Notes under the pieces: generated by a model | Seen by the model: the letters and a program-made list of their open reading frames with translations, nothing else | Told to the model about the DNA's origin: nothing | Databases searched by the model: none | Position numbers and translations under genes: made by a program | Shown: one piece after another, positions 59,830-64,000 of the stretch | Layout of the letters: each line of letters begins with the position of its first letter | Position numbering within the stretch: the first letter of the stretch is position 1 | DNA from: Ricinus communis | Taxonomy: Eukaryota; Streptophyta; Magnoliopsida; Malpighiales; Euphorbiaceae | Assembly: GCF_019578655.1 (NCBI RefSeq) | Contig: NC_063264.1 | Span: 17,658,429 to 17,722,428 of the forward strand | Direction: 5' to 3' | Length of the DNA: 64,000 nt

Positions 59830-61730
59830 AAAATTATAGTCAAAAAATTTCTTCTCTTAAGTTAATTATCCTTATTATAAGAAGTATTTATTAAAATAAA
59901 GTAAAGTGTATATTATTTTAATATAATTCTTGAGAAAAACTATTTTAGTTTAATTAATAAAACATCTCAAATAAAATAAAAATTAGAAAAATAATGAACA
60001 TAATTTTTTTAAGAAAATATCACACTAAAAAAAGATAAATATTATTTATCGTGAAATCTGGCCTAATATACAAGTTTTATCCTTTTGAATTTAATAAAAC
60101 TAAATAATTTATTAGTTAAAAGACAAAATAATAATTTACTCGTTGAACTTATTATTAATATCAAACTCGTTTAAAATATATTCTTTTAATCAAAATAGAG
60201 TAAGATTTTATTTTTAACACAAGTTAGTTTTAATGGCCAACAAAAATAATTAATTATTTTCTTACTTGCTTTTATTTTTTATTTTTAGATATATTTTAAT
60301 TCTAAAAATTAAATATGTCAAAAACACTTATTTTTTGGAACAATATTATTAAATTACTATGTAAGTTTAGTTTGAATTTTAAATAAAACAAAAGGTTAAA
60401 AATTATTATTTTTATTAGACACTAAAATAAGACTTTACTCTAATTTGATAATAAAACTAATCTTGGTCGAATTTGATACTTAATAATAAGTTTGAGGATT
60501 AAATTGTAATGATAGGGAGATAGTAACTAGTTTTATTAAAACTCAAGAGAATATTAATGTAATAAAAAAATACAGAGACCAACTTATGTATTAGACTAAA
60601 TATGAAAGACAAATATTATTTAATCCCACTAAAATAAGACATAGTTATAACTTCAAAATAATTCTAAAAACTTAATTTTATAAAGAGTTATTAAGCAGTC
60701 GTAAATTTAAAGTTTTGATAATAATTCTAAAAGATAATTATTATACTAACTATTTTACATAAATATTTTATGTTATTTTATTTTAAACATGGGATAAAAA
60801 TTTAATAATTTATTGCTGATGACTTATTTTGTTTTGCTCCTCCTGCATAAGTAAAAGAGTTAGAGAAAATATCAGTTTGTATCCGACATTTACTTCGACA
60901 ATCAAATTAGTTTTATATCTCAAGAAGAATAAGAGATTATAAATTTATTTATGTATATATGGAATGAATATATTACTTGAGAGGTTGAGAGGATATCTTT
61001 AAATAAGTCTTCCTAATAATATTTATATCTTGACCAAATAATGGGGTTGAACGTATCCTTTCTAAGGTTCAGCCTATTGGTGCTATATAAGTTTACGAGG
61101 ATTCTTCCTTTTATAATCTTTTATATTTGCTTTCTCATCAATTACAATATGCAAAATATTTTTAATCTTCAATAATCAACACCAACCAAATCAAAGATCC
61201 ACAAGTTAATCTTCAATAATCAACTATAAGAAATTCATGGAAACATCTCAAGAAGCCCTTTTGTACTTTATCTTCATGTCTAAACAATTAAGTGTAAAGA
61301 TCAAATGAAGCATACAAAAAATCTCATTCATGGGAATAGAAAACATCACTAATACTGTGATTGTGGTGAGGAATATCTTATGATGATAGGTCCAAATAAA
61401 ATTAAATACAATAAAATTCGACCTTTAGCTCACCAAAATCACCTCCAGAAGTCTTATTAGATTAGACAAAACATTAACTTCCAACATGAGTAATAATAAT
61501 AATGACTTAAGCAACTTTCTTTCTTTAATTAACTAAATACCAACTTGATCATCTTTGAAAAAAACAACATACACTACTACTACTTATTACTAATAAAATG
61601 GCTAATTAAGCATTGTAATTAAGTCAAAAATCATGATTGAAGTCTTACTTACTGCTATTAGATTAGAACAAAAATGATTCCCACATGAGTAATATATTAT
61701 TTAAGCATCTATATCTCCTCCTTGAGGAAA
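59830..61730. other. AT-rich intergenic DNA
   Basis: No gene or clear element is recognised. Confidence 0.4.
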
Positions 61731-61731
61731 C

Positions 61732-62127
61732 TAGTCTACGGGTTGGTCTATCACCATTAATGTTTATTTTACTGTTACTTGACCTTTTAAACTAGAGTTT
61801 ATTCGACCTACAAATCAATCATCAGTGGAGAAATGACACATTTTTCTTCAATATTCGTCTTTCAAGATTTAAGATTTTTCCAAATTTTTACATCTCTTGC
61901 TCGGATCAAAGGTCAACAGTTGGCCTCTTTGATGATCTCCTCTATCAATAGAGAATATTGTTTCTATAACTAGGAAAGTAAACTTTGTTACAACACATTA
62001 GTATTTTATAACGATTTTGTAGCTGTAGAAGAGCATTACCGAGAATTAAATTAATTTTGGACACCCATAAGTTTAACTTTAAATTGTAGGCATATTTCAA
62101 ACAAGTAATTAAGATTTTAAGTTTGAA
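61732..62127. repeat. Long direct repeat, copy 1
   Basis: Aligns with 63247-63634 from TACGGGTTG to AATTAAGATTTTA(A/T)GTTTGAA, with shared blocks CTCCTCTATCRATAGA and AGAAGAGCATTACC(G/A)AGAATTAAATTAATTTTGGACACCCATA. Copy 1 ends exactly where the copia fragment begins. Confidence 0.8.
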
Positions 62128-62962
62128 GTTTTGCAGAAGCAGAATACATGGCAATGGCTTCAACTGCAAGTGAAATAGTTTGATTCACCTTTCTCTTGAA
62201 GAATTTCAAAGTAGATTATGCACAGCCTGCTAGGGTCATCCCTTGCCTCTTCGATCCTCAGCCATATGTCCTCTCCAAGCTCTCCCTTTTTTAATTATTT
62301 ATCTAAAATTTTAATTACTTCTTCTTCCTATTACTTACTGGATCCCTTCAGACTTGGAAAGCTAAGGCTTCTCTGGCCAGTAGGAGTCATCAAAGTATGA
62401 GTCCATACATTGCTTTCTTGTTTGAGTTATAACGCCTTTGTGATAATATAGCAGCTTTGCATATAGCTAAGAATTTTGTGTTTCACGAGAGGACAAAATA
62501 TATTAAATTGGACTATCATTATGTAAGAGAGAAGATTCTCAATGGTGTAATTCAAGCCTCTCATGTGAAGACCACTTAACAGCTCGCAGACTTATTTACA
62601 AAGTCTCTTCATACATGACAGTTTAATTACCTACTCATCAAGATAAACACTCACAATTTATATGTTCATCTTGAGGACGAGTGTGGAAGGAGGTCTGGCA
62701 GTTAGGCATCCAAGGGTTTTAGAGAGCCCACTTGCTTGTTCACTGAGTTAGTTAGAGTCTTGTTGACTTGGCAAGACTTGTGTTGACTAGTTAATTACTA
62801 CATTAGAAGATTGTACACAATACAAGATTGGAAATGGTGCAATTGTTGTTCTTAGCTTTAGCAGCTTGTACTTAGTTCAATGTACATATATCTGTAAAGC
62901 ATCTTCTTTTCTTAAAGTTAATGAAATAACATCTCATAATTTTCTTCCTTCAATCTATATCA
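62128..62962 (+). mobile_element. Ty1/copia retrotransposon 3' end: RNase H fragment and 3' LTR
   Basis: 62128-62680 encodes a broken copia RNase H: AEAEYMAMASTASEIV at the start, then a frameshifted middle, then KLDCHYVREKI and LADLFTKSLH, the usual C-terminal motif order, with stops in between. The purine-rich GAGGACGAG before 62682 is in the PPT position. TGTGGAAGG...TATATCA (62682-62962, 281 bp) is the likely 3' LTR. The 5' part of the element is absent. Confidence 0.8.
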
Positions 62963-63246
62963 AGAGAATTTGATTTACCATTTTAAGTTTCTTCTAAAAA
63001 TAATAATATTGCAGGTATTGGAGTGAGTTCTTACAACAACCTCCAAAAATATTAATAGGTGCTATTTTTAAAAGAAAATGTATTGATGACACTATATCCC
63101 ATATTGACTAAAAGTCGAGAGAATTTGAGTGTTGTAAGGTTCAATACCACTTCTCCTTCTTGAGAATTTTTTTTTAATAAAGGACAAAACCGTGAAACTA
63201 TAAGCTGAAGAACCAAGCAATACCTCAAGAGCGAATCATGATCTAG
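62963..63246. repeat. Third member of the GACTAAAAGTC dispersed repeat family
   Basis: 63085-63246 matches the tandem pair at 38736-39115 (TTGACTAAAAGTCGAGAG, GGTTCAATACCACTT, AAAGGACAAAACCGTGA, TACCTCAAGAGCGAATCATGATCTA). 62963-63084 has nothing recognised. Confidence 0.65.
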
Positions 63247-63634
63247 TTTACGGGTTGCTCTATCATCATTACTGTTCATCTTATCGTTACTTGAATCTCT
63301 TAAATTAGAGTTTATTCGATCTACAAACTCATCATCAATGGCAAGATGATACTTTTTTTTTCACTCTTCATCTTCCAAGATTTAAGACTTTTTCAAAGTT
63401 TTAAATCTCCTGCTCGGATCAAGATTGGGAACTAGGCTCTTTAGTGATCTCCTCTATCGATAGAAAATATTTTTTCTATAAGTAAATTTGTTACAACACA
63501 TTACTATATTTTACAATGATTTTATAGTTATAGAAGAGCATTACCAAGAATTAAATTAATTTTGGACACCCATAGATTTAACTTTAAAGTAGAGGCATAT
63601 CTCAATCAAGTAATTAAGATTTTATGTTTGAATA
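63247..63634. repeat. Long direct repeat, copy 2
   Basis: Partner of 61732-62127, diverged by substitutions and small indels. It continues the dispersed repeat at 63085 without a break, so the family unit is longer than the 38.7-kb copies show. Confidence 0.8.
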
Positions 63635-64000
63635 TAATGTTTACATTTATAAATGAAAAGAGAAAAAAGAAAATTAAATTCTTTAAAGAACCTTTCTATT
63701 TTTGTTACTTTCATGGTTGCTTACAACAATACAATGTCTTAGATGCCCTCATAACTTCAAGGTTTAACTCTAGAAAATAATCTAAATTAGTAATTTTCTT
63801 TCAAACTCCTTTTTTTTTCCTTAATGATAAACATTAAAATCGGGTCAATATTGGTAGTACCTTATATATAGCTATCATTCGAAATTCACAAGAAAAATTG
63901 AGCAATTAATTTAAAATACCTCCTTACATTATGAGGATAAAGAAGCATGAAGAATGAGGGTGTTTAGTTTCCAATATAATAAAAAATTAAACCAAATGTA
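63635..64000. other. Right edge of the window, nothing recognised
   Basis: AT-rich; a short plus-strand frame ending at 63780 has no recognisable domain. Confidence 0.3.

Overview
The window is nuclear DNA from a flowering plant, almost certainly a eudicot. It is very AT-rich, its genes are intron-split with GT-AG introns, and it holds plant LINE, copia, TRIM, LARD-like, Helitron, CACTA, hAT and Mutator-like debris and an endogenous plant pararetrovirus. The species cannot be fixed from the sequence alone; the gene set fits a woody eudicot such as a Euphorbiaceae, but that is a guess.

Three host protein genes are supported. (1) A small four-exon gene on the minus strand (1510-3553) encodes a TFIIIC subunit-6-like protein, a part of the RNA polymerase III factor that recognises tRNA promoters. 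(2) A six-exon gene on the plus strand (22667-28123) encodes an F-box-like/RCC1-repeat beta-propeller protein of about 497 residues in which every intron is in phase 0. (3) A two-exon gene on the minus strand (34833-36534) encodes a four-CBS-domain protein very like plant CBSX5. They show no common pathway; each sits alone in repeat-rich DNA.

Layout. 1-600: piece of a LINE reverse transcriptase. 600-1200: unexplained sequence with a poly(A) run. 1510-3553: TFIIIC6-like gene. 3780-5040: ACCCGAA-rich repeat debris and a GC-rich nested tandem repeat. 5041-5900: AT-rich. 5901-13956: a nearly full-length, decayed endogenous caulimovirid with a petuvirus-like gene order, lying on the minus strand inside a (TA)n tract. 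It has a 5' terminal repeat, a tRNA-Met primer site, movement protein, capsid protein, protease, reverse transcriptase-RNase H, a second ORF, a promoter and a 3' terminal repeat. 13957-21740: AT-rich, with one hAT-like candidate. 22.0-28.1 kb: RCC1 gene. 28.1-34.8 kb: intergenic, with a SINE candidate. 34.8-36.7 kb: CBSX5-like gene. 36.7-41.5 kb: intergenic, with a tandem repeat, a hAT candidate and a very small TRIM. 41.5-45.3 kb: a LARD-like LTR element whose 5' end carries a 570-bp inverted duplication. 45.5-46.9 kb and 57.05-59.83 kb: tandem Helitron-like repeats, the second cluster itself hit by two TIR elements. 47.2-49.6 kb: a CACTA-like segment. 54.1-54.8 kb: a hAT with matching target duplications. 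61.7-63.6 kb: a copia 3' end between long direct repeats.

The most informative items are the pararetrovirus, whose ends match a cap-to-poly(A) RNA, the inverted 5' LTR region of the LARD-like element, and the nested Helitron/MULE/MITE cluster with a readable empty-site history. No wholly new system was found. The host genes look intact, and all virus-derived reading frames are broken.
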